Source: Actinoplanes cyaneus (lineage in GTDB: Bacteria; Actinomycetota; Actinomycetes; Mycobacteriales; Micromonosporaceae). From it: a DNA stretch of 64,000 nt. Of this stretch, positions 34,851 to 42,252 are shown one piece after another. The stretch is from NCBI RefSeq assembly GCF_016862095.1, contig NZ_BOMH01000024.1:1-64000 (forward strand), read 5' to 3'. The notes under the pieces are model-generated. The model made no database searches, was not told the origin of the DNA, and saw only the letters and a list, made by a program, of their open reading frames with translations. The first letter of the stretch is position 1. Each line of letters starts with the position of its first letter. Both the position numbers and the translations under genes were made by a program.

Positions 34851-34879
34851 CAACGCCTCTCCATACGTCGATTGGTAGA

Positions 34880-34925
34880 GGATGAATCTTTCTTTCATAA
34901 CTTTCAAGTAGAGCGAAGGTTATTG
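34880..34925. promoter_or_regulatory. candidate MurR operators, amiE-like/nagZ promoter region
   Basis: In the 109-base divergent gap lie GGATGAATCTTTC (34880-34892) and GAAGGTTATTG (34915-34925). Both recur with one to three differences in the kinase/murR gap: GGATAAAAGTTTC (reverse strand, 39105-39117) and GAAGGATATTG (39074-39084). Shared AT-rich words in an otherwise GC-rich sequence, at the two divergent promoters of one pathway, suggest a common regulator. Confidence 0.45.
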
Positions 34926-34959
34926 CCAGGAGACGGCGACCCGGCTACCTTCGGTCACC

Positions 34960-36696
34960 ATGCGAACGCGCCCGGTCGCTCTCCTCGCTCTCGCCGTGCT
35001 GAGCGCCGCGTTGTGCTCCACCCCGGCCTCCGCCTCGTCGCCGGCCGACGCGGTCCTGCGCCGGATGACCCTGCCCGAGAAGGTCGGCCAGCTTTTCACC
35101 GGTTACGTCTACGGTGGTGACGCGAAGACCGCCGCGGCCGACAACCGCCGGCTGTACGGCGTCGACACGCCGGCCGAGGTCGTCGCGAAGTACCACCTCG
35201 GCGGCATCGTCTACTTCTCCTGGACGAACAACCTCCAGAACCCGCGGCAGATCGCCACGCTCAGCAACGGGCTGCAGGCGGCAGCCACCGCCGGCAACGG
35301 CGTCCCGTTGACAATCTCCACCGACCAGGAGCACGGCGTGGTGTCCCGGATGCCGGCGCCGGCCACCCAGTTCCCCGGTGGCATGGCGCTCGGCGCCGGA
35401 CGCAACCCGGCCGACGCCTACCGCACCGGGCAGGTCACCGGCGCCGAGCTGCGTGCGGTCGGCATCACGCAGGCGTGGGCGCCGGACGCGGACGTCAACG
35501 TGAACCCGGCGAATCCCGTCATCGGCGTGCGCTCGTTCGGCAGCGACCCGAGCCTGGCCGCCGCCCTCACCGCTGGTCAGGTGCTCGGCTTCCAGGTCGG
35601 CGCCGGCGAGTCGGCCGCCGCCAAGCACTTTCCCGGGCACGGCGACACCGCCACCGACAGCCACACCGGCCTGCCGGTCATCACGCACACCCGCGAGGAG
35701 TGGCAGCGCATCGACGCGCCACCGTTCCGCGCCGCGATCGCGGCCGGGGTCGACGCCATCATGAGCGCGCACATCGTGGTGCCCGCTCTCGACCCGGCCG
35801 GCGACCCGGCCACCCTGTCCAAACCGATCATCACTGGACTGTTGCGCGGCGAGCTCGGGTACCGCGGGGTGATCGTCAGTGATTCCCTCGAAATGGCCGG
35901 TGTACGTCAGAAGTACGGGGACGACCGGGTGCCGGTGCTGGCGCTCAAGGCCGGCGTGGACATGTTGCTCATGCCGCCCGATCCGCAGGTCGCGATCGAC
36001 GCGGTGCTCGGCGCGGTGGCCTCCGGCGAGCTCACCGAGGAGCGCGTCGACGAGTCCGTGCGGCGGATCCTGGCGCTCAAGCAGAAGCGCGGGCTGCTGC
36101 GGTGGACGCCGGTGGATCCGGGGGCGGCGGAACTTTCCGTCGGCTCGGCCGGGCATGTCCGCGTGGCACAGGCGGTCACCGATCGGACGATCACCGCGAT
36201 CCGCAATGACGCCGGGCTGCTTCCGTACTCGGCGGCGGGGAAGAAAATCTTCGTCACCGGGTGGAACTCGTCCGCGTACGGCACGGTGCCGGCGCTGGCC
36301 GAAGCGCTCGGTGCCGGTTCGTTGACCACCAACCTCCCGGACGACGCGAAGATCGCCGAGGCGGTTGCGGCAGCTTCGGCAAGCGACCTGACGGTGGTAC
36401 TCACCAACAGGGCGTGGGACACCGGAGCCGCCGATCCGGGCGGCCGGCAGCAGGCTCTGGTGAAAGCGCTGGTGGCGACGGGAAGGCCGCTCGTTGTGGT
36501 GGCGGTTCGCGATCCCTACGACATCGCGTACCTGCCCGGTGTAACTACGTATCTAGCCACCTACAGCTACACGGAAGTGTCCATGAAGTCGCTCGCCAGG
36601 GTCCTGCTCGGTGCCATGCCGCCGCGCGGCAAGCTGCCGGTGGAAATTCCCGGCCTCTTCCCGTACGGACATGGTCTGACCTGGGACGCCACATGA
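34960..36696 (+). CDS. nagZ: secreted GH3 beta-N-acetylglucosaminidase (two-domain NagZ)
   Basis: A 578-residue exported GH3 enzyme. The signal peptide ends near ASA. The TIM-barrel domain contains the NagZ signature AAAKHFPGHGDTATDSHTG, in which the His/Asp pair is the catalytic acid, and the nucleophile Asp in GVIVSDSLEMAG. The C-terminal alpha/beta domain (about 390-578) follows, as in the B. subtilis extracellular NagZ, unlike the one-domain Gram-negative enzyme. It removes GlcNAc from the non-reducing end of GlcNAc-MurNAc fragments. It precedes namZ by 91 bases, same strand. Confidence 0.95.
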   Translation: MRTRPVALLALAVLSAALCSTPASASSPADAVLRRMTLPEKVGQLFTGYVYGGDAKTAAADNRRLYGVDTPAEVVAKYHLGGIVYFSWTNNLQNPRQIATLSNGLQAAATAGNGVPLTISTDQEHGVVSRMPAPATQFPGGMALGAGRNPADAYRTGQVTGAELRAVGITQAWAPDADVNVNPANPVIGVRSFGSDPSLAAALTAGQVLGFQVGAGESAAAKHFPGHGDTATDSHTGLPVITHTREEWQRIDAPPFRAAIAAGVDAIMSAHIVVPALDPAGDPATLSKPIITGLLRGELGYRGVIVSDSLEMAGVRQKYGDDRVPVLALKAGVDMLLMPPDPQVAIDAVLGAVASGELTEERVDESVRRILALKQKRGLLRWTPVDPGAAELSVGSAGHVRVAQAVTDRTITAIRNDAGLLPYSAAGKKIFVTGWNSSAYGTVPALAEALGAGSLTTNLPDDAKIAEAVAAASASDLTVVLTNRAWDTGAADPGGRQQALVKALVATGRPLVVVAVRDPYDIAYLPGVTTYLATYSYTEVSMKSLARVLLGAMPPRGKLPVEIPGLFPYGHGLTWDAT

Positions 36697-36787
36697 CTCG
36701 CCGTTCTTCACGAACCGTTCGCGCCGCCGGTGTTCCGGCTCTGGGAGCGTCCGACCGGCATCGGCCGGGCCTGATGGGGCGAGCCGG

Positions 36788-38101
36788 GTGAACCGGCGGA
36801 GTCTGCTTGCCGCCGGTGCGGGGACCGTGGCCGGACTGACCGGGGTCGCTTCCGGGCCGGCCGGGGCGAGCGGCGCGGGCCTGCCCGGGGCGAGCGGCGC
36901 GGGCCGGCCGGGGCATCCTTCCCGCGTTCCGGTGCAGACCGGGATGGACCGGCTCGCGGCCTCCGGCTGGGACGCGGTCAAGGGTGAGCGCATCGGCGTC
37001 GTCTCCAACCCGACCGGCGTCGACCGCGACTATCGCCATCTGGTCGACCGGATGCACGCCGACGGGGTCACCATCGGTGGCGTGTTCGGCCCCGAGCACG
37101 GGTTCCGCGGCTCCGCGCAGGCCGGTGGCAGCGAGGGCACCGGCACGGATGCCCGCAGCGGGCTGACGGTCTACGACGCCTACGGCGCCTCACAGGCCAC
37201 CTGGGCGGAGATGTTCACCGCGGCCGGGGTGAAGACGATCGTCTTCGACATCCAGGACGTGGGCGCGCGCTTCTACACCTACATCTACACGCTGTACGAC
37301 TCGATGGCCGCGGCTGCCCGGCTCGGCCTGCGCTACCTGGTCCTGGATCGCCCGAACCCGATCGGCGGACGCGCGTACGGGCCGATGATGACCGACGGTT
37401 TCACCTCCGGCGTGGGCCGCCTGTCGATCGTCCAGCAGCACGGGATGACGGCCGGCGAACTGGCCCGCTTCTACGACGGAGAATTCCTTCCGGCCGACGC
37501 GGGACGCAAGGTCGACGTGCGGGTCATATCGTGCCGGGGCTGGCACGGGCGGCTCTTCGCCGGGGACACCGATGTGCCGTGGGTGCTGCCGAGCCCGAAC
37601 ATGCCGACGCCGGACACCGCTGTCGTCTACCCCGGCACCGGCATGTTCGAAGGGGTCGCGACGCTTTCCGAGGGACGCGGCACCACGCGGCCGTTCGAGC
37701 TGATCGGTGGCCCGGACCTCGACTACCGATGGCGTGACCGGGTGGCGGGACTGGATCTGCCGGGCGTGGAGTTCCGCGAGGCGTACTTCACGCCGACCTT
37801 CAACAAGTTCGCCGGCCGGCTGTGCGCCGGCATCGAGGTGAAGGTTTCCGACCGATCGGTCTACGACCCCATCCGTACCGCGGTGGCCATGCTTGTCGAG
37901 GCGAGGAAGGAAACGTCCTTCGCGTGGCGGGTGGACGGCACCCGCTACTGGATCGATCTGCTGACCGGGTCGGCGCGGTTGCGCACGATGATCGACGCGG
38001 GCGCGTCCACGGACGACGTGACCGGCTCCTGGGCCGCCGAGTTGGCTGCCTTCGAGAAGCAACGCCGGCCGTACCTGCTCTACCCGCGGCCCGGCACGTG
38101 A
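36788..38101 (+). CDS. namZ: exo-beta-N-acetylmuramidase NamZ (DUF1343, GH171)
   Basis: A 437-residue protein with a twin-arginine-type export signal (NRRSLLAAGAGTVAG) and a short duplicated GASGAG linker. DUF1343 motifs are RIGVVSNPTGVDRD, GVFGPEHGFRG, VFDIQDVGARFYTYIYTL, LDRPNPIGG and WVLPSPNMPTPDTAVVYPGT. NamZ releases MurNAc from the non-reducing end of peptidoglycan fragments. GTG 36788. Its end overlaps the convergent kinase gene by 22 bases. It shares an operon with nagZ. Confidence 0.94.
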   Translation: MNRRSLLAAGAGTVAGLTGVASGPAGASGAGLPGASGAGRPGHPSRVPVQTGMDRLAASGWDAVKGERIGVVSNPTGVDRDYRHLVDRMHADGVTIGGVFGPEHGFRGSAQAGGSEGTGTDARSGLTVYDAYGASQATWAEMFTAAGVKTIVFDIQDVGARFYTYIYTLYDSMAAAARLGLRYLVLDRPNPIGGRAYGPMMTDGFTSGVGRLSIVQQHGMTAGELARFYDGEFLPADAGRKVDVRVISCRGWHGRLFAGDTDVPWVLPSPNMPTPDTAVVYPGTGMFEGVATLSEGRGTTRPFELIGGPDLDYRWRDRVAGLDLPGVEFREAYFTPTFNKFAGRLCAGIEVKVSDRSVYDPIRTAVAMLVEARKETSFAWRVDGTRYWIDLLTGSARLRTMIDAGASTDDVTGSWAAELAAFEKQRRPYLLYPRPGT

Positions 38102-39069
38102 CAGCTGCCCCCGGTCAGCCGGGTATGCACCACCGACGCCACGGGGGCGCCGGTGAACCGGGCCACGGCCAGCGCGGCGGCGCCACCCGCGCCGTCGCGG
38201 GCCGGGCGTGGCTCGGTGCCGGTGCGCGCCAGGAGACCGGCGCGCACCGCCCGGCTGACCGGTCCGTCGTTGAGCAGCACCGAGCCGGCGATCACCGTCT
38301 CCGCGCCGGGCGGCGGCTGGACGCTGTCGAAGGTGTGCAGGAGGCGCTCGGCCGCCGCGGCGCAGATCCGTACCGCGATCGGGTCGCCGTCCTCCGCCGC
38401 GGCGCTGATCGCCGGCGCCAGCCGGCCGAGGGACGCCGGCGGCACGGAGAATCCTGCCTCGATCAGGGCCTGCGCCGTGCCCTCCCTGGTCGGGCCGGGG
38501 TCGATGCCGAAGTGCGCGCAGGCCGCGTGGACCAGCGCGGTGGGCTCGCCGCGGCCGTCGAGCGCCGCGAGGACCGCCCGCAGCCCTCGCACCGCGATCC
38601 ACACCGCCGACCCCTCGTCGCCGAGCAGCCAGCCGTATCCGTCACACCGGCGCCGCACCGCGCCATCGGCAACGTGTGCGGCGAGCGCCCCTGTCCCGGC
38701 GAGCAGGAGCACCCCGTCGGGCGCCGCGGTGCCGGCCGCGTAGGCGACCTCGAGATCGGTCACCGTCACCATGCCGCCGGTCAGCCCCGCGTTCTGCCAG
38801 GCGCTTTCCGCCGCCGTACGGAAGAAGGCCTTTCCTGCGCCGGACGAGCCGGCGGCGCCGAGCACCCCGTGGACCACCGTCGATCGGTCCATCTCGCCGA
38901 GAGCGGCGGTGAGCGCTGTCCACAGGGTCTGGGCGATCTTCCCGCCACTGCTGTTACGGTTCGCTCCGCCGGCCGTACCGCGGCCCGCCACCACGCCGTC
39001 GAGGGTGGCGACCACACACCTCGTGGTCGTGGCCCCCGCGTCGACTCCGATCACCATGGCTGCGCCCAT
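38080..39069 (-). CDS. N-acetylglucosamine/N-acetylmuramate kinase, BadF/BadG ASKHA family
   Basis: A kinase of about 329 residues with ASKHA motifs: phosphate-1 VIGVDAGATTTRCVVATLDG, a conserved GGANRNS, phosphate-2 LLLAGTGALAAHV and YGWLLGDEGSAVWIA typical of the NagK/MurK branch. Because the cluster lacks a PTS but contains murQ, it likely makes MurNAc-6-phosphate (and perhaps GlcNAc-6-phosphate) from imported sugar. ATG 39069 is preferred, with 39057 as an alternative; neither has a strong ribosome site. Divergent from murR. Confidence 0.9.
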   Translation of the reverse strand: MGAAMVIGVDAGATTTRCVVATLDGVVAGRGTAGGANRNSSGGKIAQTLWTALTAALGEMDRSTVVHGVLGAAGSSGAGKAFFRTAAESAWQNAGLTGGMVTVTDLEVAYAAGTAAPDGVLLLAGTGALAAHVADGAVRRRCDGYGWLLGDEGSAVWIAVRGLRAVLAALDGRGEPTALVHAACAHFGIDPGPTREGTAQALIEAGFSVPPASLGRLAPAISAAAEDGDPIAVRICAAAAERLLHTFDSVQPPPGAETVIAGSVLLNDGPVSRAVRAGLLARTGTEPRPARDGAGGAAALAVARFTGAPVASVVHTRLTGGSCHVPGRG

Positions 39070-39073
39070 GAGT

Positions 39074-39117
39074 GAAGGATATTGACCATCGACATCAAGC
39101 AAAGGAAACTTTTATCC
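39074..39117. promoter_or_regulatory. candidate MurR operators, kinase/murR promoter region
   Basis: GAAGGATATTG (39074-39084) and, on the reverse strand, GGATAAAAGTTTC (39105-39117) correspond to the elements at 34915-34925 and 34880-34892. They fill the 71-base gap between the kinase and murR starts. Confidence 0.45.
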
Positions 39118-39140
39118 ATGAGAGGCCGGAGGCTCTTTTC

Positions 39141-40112
39141 ATGACGGGCCGTAAGCGCAGCACCTCCTCCTCGCCGCCGGCCGGTCGTCCCCAGGCCGAG
39201 ACGGTGGTGCGGATCCGCGGCATGCTGCCGTCCCTGTCAGCGGCCGAGGCCCGGGTGGCCAAGGTGGTCATCGACGAGGCGGCCACCGCGTCGCTGCTGA
39301 CCATCACCGAGCTGGCCGCGCACGCCGGTACCAGCGAGACCACGGTGATCCGGTTCTGCCGGTCGATCGGCTTCTCCGGATACACCCCGCTGCGACTGGC
39401 GCTCGCGACCGAGGCGGGTCGCGCCTCCGAGGCGGCCACCGGCGACGAACCGGTCGGCAGCGACATCAGCCCCGGTGACGACCTCGCCCAGGTCGTGAAG
39501 AAAATCGCCTTCGCCGACGCCCGAGCGGTCGAGGACACCGCCTCCCAGATCGACATCGCGGTCCTCGAGCATGTCGTCGAGGTGGTCGCCGACTCGCGGC
39601 GCGTGGACATCTACGGGGTGGGCGCGAGCGCGTTCGTGGCCGCCGACTTCCAGCAGAAACTGCACCGCATCGGCCGCATCTCGTATGCGTGGAGCGATCT
39701 GCACCTGGCACTGACCAGTGCCGCCCTGCTCGACAAGCGGGACGTGGCATTCGGCATCTCGCACACCGGCACCACCACCGACACCCTTGAGGCGTTCGCC
39801 GAGGCCAAGCGGCGCGGCGCCGTCACCGTCGCGCTGACCAACTTCCCCAAATCGCCGATCGCCAGGAACGCCGACCTGGTGCTGACCACCGCGGCCCGCG
39901 AGACCACGTTCCGCTCCGGCGCGACGGCCAGCCGGCTCGCCCAGCTCACCGTGATCGACTGTGTGTTCGTCGGCGTCGCGCAGCGCACCTACCAGGAGAC
40001 CCGGCAGGCGCTGGACGCCACCTACGAGGCCGTCCGGGGCCGGCATCTCACACCGCCCACCCGAAGGAAAGCTTCGCCGCCGACCGGTCGCACACGGCGG
40101 GGGCGCGGGTGA
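39141..40112 (+). CDS. murR: RpiR-family regulator, MurR type
   Basis: A 323-residue regulator. The N-terminal HTH_6 (about 25-100) has ITELAAHAGTSETTVIRFCR then SIGFSGYTPLRLALA. The C-terminal SIS sugar-phosphate domain has VDIYGVGASAFVAADFQQKL and AFGISHTGTTTDTLEAFAEA. MurNAc-6-phosphate is the known inducer of MurR. ATG 39141 has GGAGG eight bases upstream. It overlaps murQ by GTGA, so both are made together. Confidence 0.93.
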   Translation: MTGRKRSTSSSPPAGRPQAETVVRIRGMLPSLSAAEARVAKVVIDEAATASLLTITELAAHAGTSETTVIRFCRSIGFSGYTPLRLALATEAGRASEAATGDEPVGSDISPGDDLAQVVKKIAFADARAVEDTASQIDIAVLEHVVEVVADSRRVDIYGVGASAFVAADFQQKLHRIGRISYAWSDLHLALTSAALLDKRDVAFGISHTGTTTDTLEAFAEAKRRGAVTVALTNFPKSPIARNADLVLTTAARETTFRSGATASRLAQLTVIDCVFVGVAQRTYQETRQALDATYEAVRGRHLTPPTRRKASPPTGRTRRGRG

Positions 40113-41029
40113 GGCCCGTGGACGAGGCGCCGCTGGCGCGTACCGAGCAACGTAATCCCCGCAGCACCGCGATCGACCGGATGCCCACCCTGGAACTGCT
40201 CCGGCTGATCAACGGCGAGGACCGCCAGGTCCCGATCGCGGTCGCCGACGTACTGCCGGAACTTTCCGCCGCCGTCGAGCTGGCGGTGGCGGCGCTTTCC
40301 GCCGGGCACCGGGTGCACTACTTCGGCGCCGGCACCTCCGGGCGGATCGCGGTGCTGGACGCCGCAGAGCTGATCCCGACGTTCGGGCTGGAGCCGGACC
40401 GGGTCGTCGCGCACCTCGCCGGTGGCGTGCGGGCGCTGACCCGCCCGTCCGAGGCCGCGGAGGACGACGAGACCGAGGGTGCGTCGGCCGCCGGCGAGGT
40501 CGTGGCGGGTGACCTCGCGGTCGGGGTCACCGCCAGCGGCCGTACGCCGTATGTCCGCGCGGCGCTCGTCACCGCACGGGCCCGGGGTGCGCGCACCGTC
40601 CTGGTGTCGGCGAACCCGGCGTCGCCGATCGCGTCCGAGGTGGACGTGCACGTCGCGCCGGACACCGGACCCGAAGTGATCACCGGCTCCACGCGGATGA
40701 AGGCGGGCACCGCGCAGAAGCTGATCCTCAACGCGTTCTCGACAGCGACGATGGTCCGGCTGGGGCGGACCTACTCCAACCTGATGACCGACATGCTGGC
40801 CACCAACGCCAAGCTGCGCGACCGCCAGCTGCGGATCCTGTCCGAGGCGACCGGCGCCGAACCGGCCCGCTGCCGGGACGCCCTGGAGGCGGCCGGCGGC
40901 GACGCCAAGGTCGCCCTGGTCACGCTGGTCGCCGGCGTTTCCGCCGAGGCCGCCGCGCATGCCCTGACCGCGTCGAACGGCCATGTCCATCAGGCGCTGC
41001 TCACGCTGGACCGGCCCGTCACCGGTTAG
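40109..41029 (+). CDS. murQ: N-acetylmuramic acid 6-phosphate etherase
   Basis: A 306-residue SIS-domain etherase of standard length. The family signature is complete: VHYFGAGTSGRIAVLDAAEL, the GEVVAGDLAVGVTASGRTPY region, VITGSTRMKAGTAQKLILNA and MTDMLATNAKLRDRQLRIL. It splits MurNAc-6-P into GlcNAc-6-P and D-lactate, feeding amino-sugar catabolism. GTG 40109 overlaps the murR stop. Confidence 0.96.
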   Translation: MRPVDEAPLARTEQRNPRSTAIDRMPTLELLRLINGEDRQVPIAVADVLPELSAAVELAVAALSAGHRVHYFGAGTSGRIAVLDAAELIPTFGLEPDRVVAHLAGGVRALTRPSEAAEDDETEGASAAGEVVAGDLAVGVTASGRTPYVRAALVTARARGARTVLVSANPASPIASEVDVHVAPDTGPEVITGSTRMKAGTAQKLILNAFSTATMVRLGRTYSNLMTDMLATNAKLRDRQLRILSEATGAEPARCRDALEAAGGDAKVALVTLVAGVSAEAAAHALTASNGHVHQALLTLDRPVTG

Positions 41030-41060
41030 ACCTAGCTCCGCGGCCGGCCGGCCGGCCGGT

Positions 41061-41190
41061 GCATCACAACCGGCCGGCGGGCGCATCGCGGCGCATCACA
41101 ACCAGCCGGCGGGCGCATCGCGGCGCATCACAACCAGCCGGCGGGCGCATCGCGGCAACCCACAGGCCCATCACAGCCAGCCGGCAGGGC
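41061..41190. repeat. 32-bp tandem repeat downstream of murQ
   Basis: GCATCACAACCRGCCGGCGG starts units at 41061, 41093 and 41125; a fourth, diverged copy lies near 41169-41190. It is preceded by an unbroken GGCC/GGCC run (41042-41059). There are no unique spacers between units, so this is not CRISPR. It lies between murQ and the convergent hydrolase gene. Confidence 0.8.
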
Positions 41191-41246
41191 TTTGTGCGCC
41201 GGACCGCGGGATCAGCGTCGGCATGCGCGCCGTCCTCGGCCCTCCG

Positions 41247-42032
41247 TCAGGTGGCTGGCACGTGTTCGCGAAGGAATCGCAGGATGCGGTCGGAGGTCGC
41301 CGGGTAGTCCGGATGCCCCCGATTCAAGTACTGACCATGCCCGGCCCCATGAAGCACGATGAACGTCTTCGGCCACGGAACGGCGTCGAAGGCGGCGCGG
41401 CCGGCCTCGATCGGCACCACCGGGTCCTCGTCGCCGTGCAGGAACAACAACGGTGCGGCCGGTCCGCCGAACGCGGTGCCGGGTCGCCGCCCGGCGATCG
41501 AGATCCCGGCCCGCAGCCCGCGCGGGTGTCCCGCCCGGAACAGCCCGAGTGTGGTGGTGCCGCCCGCCGAGAAACCCACCGCGGCCACCTGATCGCCGTC
41601 GAGATGGTCGGCGAGGTTGCCGGTGGTGATTTTCTTCAGCACGTACGCCGCGTCGTCGGATTGCCGCCCGATGTCGCCGGCGTCGATCCTTTTCACGTGG
41701 CCGTTCGTGTGCGGGTAGGCGGGCGCCGCGACGACGTATCCCGCTTCCGCCCACTCGGTGGCCAGCGGCGCGAACTGCTCGGGAAGCCCGCCGAGACCGT
41801 GGCTGAACAGTACGACCGGGTGTCTGCCCACGGCCATTCCGGCGCCGTTCGGCCCGCTCAGGAACCAGAGCGTGGTCGGCAGCGGCCGATCCTTCCCGCG
41901 GGCGAGCTGCACCACGCGGGTCACCACCCGGGGTCCGGTGCTCCCGCGCCCTTGAGCCCGGGCCTGCGGACCGGTGCCGCACCCGGCGAGCAGCACCGTC
42001 ACCGCCGTCAGCACCGCCCCGAGTTTCCGCAC
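41247..42032 (-). CDS. exported alpha/beta-hydrolase lipoprotein
   Basis: A 261-residue lipoprotein (lipobox LLAGC about residue 15). The alpha/beta-hydrolase domain has VVLFSHGLGGLPEQF (oxyanion), the nucleophile VAAVGFSAGGTTTLG, the acid in LFLHGDEDPVVP and His in LHGAGHGQYL. This pattern is shared by dienelactone hydrolase-like and cutinase/PETase-type enzymes. The substrate is not known. GTG 42032 gives the expected short lipoprotein signal. Confidence 0.88.
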   Translation of the reverse strand: MRKLGAVLTAVTVLLAGCGTGPQARAQGRGSTGPRVVTRVVQLARGKDRPLPTTLWFLSGPNGAGMAVGRHPVVLFSHGLGGLPEQFAPLATEWAEAGYVVAAPAYPHTNGHVKRIDAGDIGRQSDDAAYVLKKITTGNLADHLDGDQVAAVGFSAGGTTTLGLFRAGHPRGLRAGISIAGRRPGTAFGGPAAPLLFLHGDEDPVVPIEAGRAAFDAVPWPKTFIVLHGAGHGQYLNRGHPDYPATSDRILRFLREHVPAT

Positions 42033-42252
42033 ATCGCGGACTCTAGGGAGCGGGCATCGACGGTCGCGACCCCCGGACGGGCGACAGCCGGTCCGCCGGG
42101 CGGGGCTCCGATTCCCCGGCCGGCGGGCCGGCGCGGCCGATCGGCGGTGGTGGCACCGGCTCGATGTCGACCGTCGCGTGCGGCGGGGCTGTCGAGATCG
42201 GGCCGGGTGGCCCATGGACAGCCCCGCACCGCGGACCGATCAGCGATCCGGA

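Noticed and set aside
41061..41190. Possible CRISPR array (32-base repeats)
   Set aside because: Units are directly adjacent with no unique spacers, and no cas genes are present.
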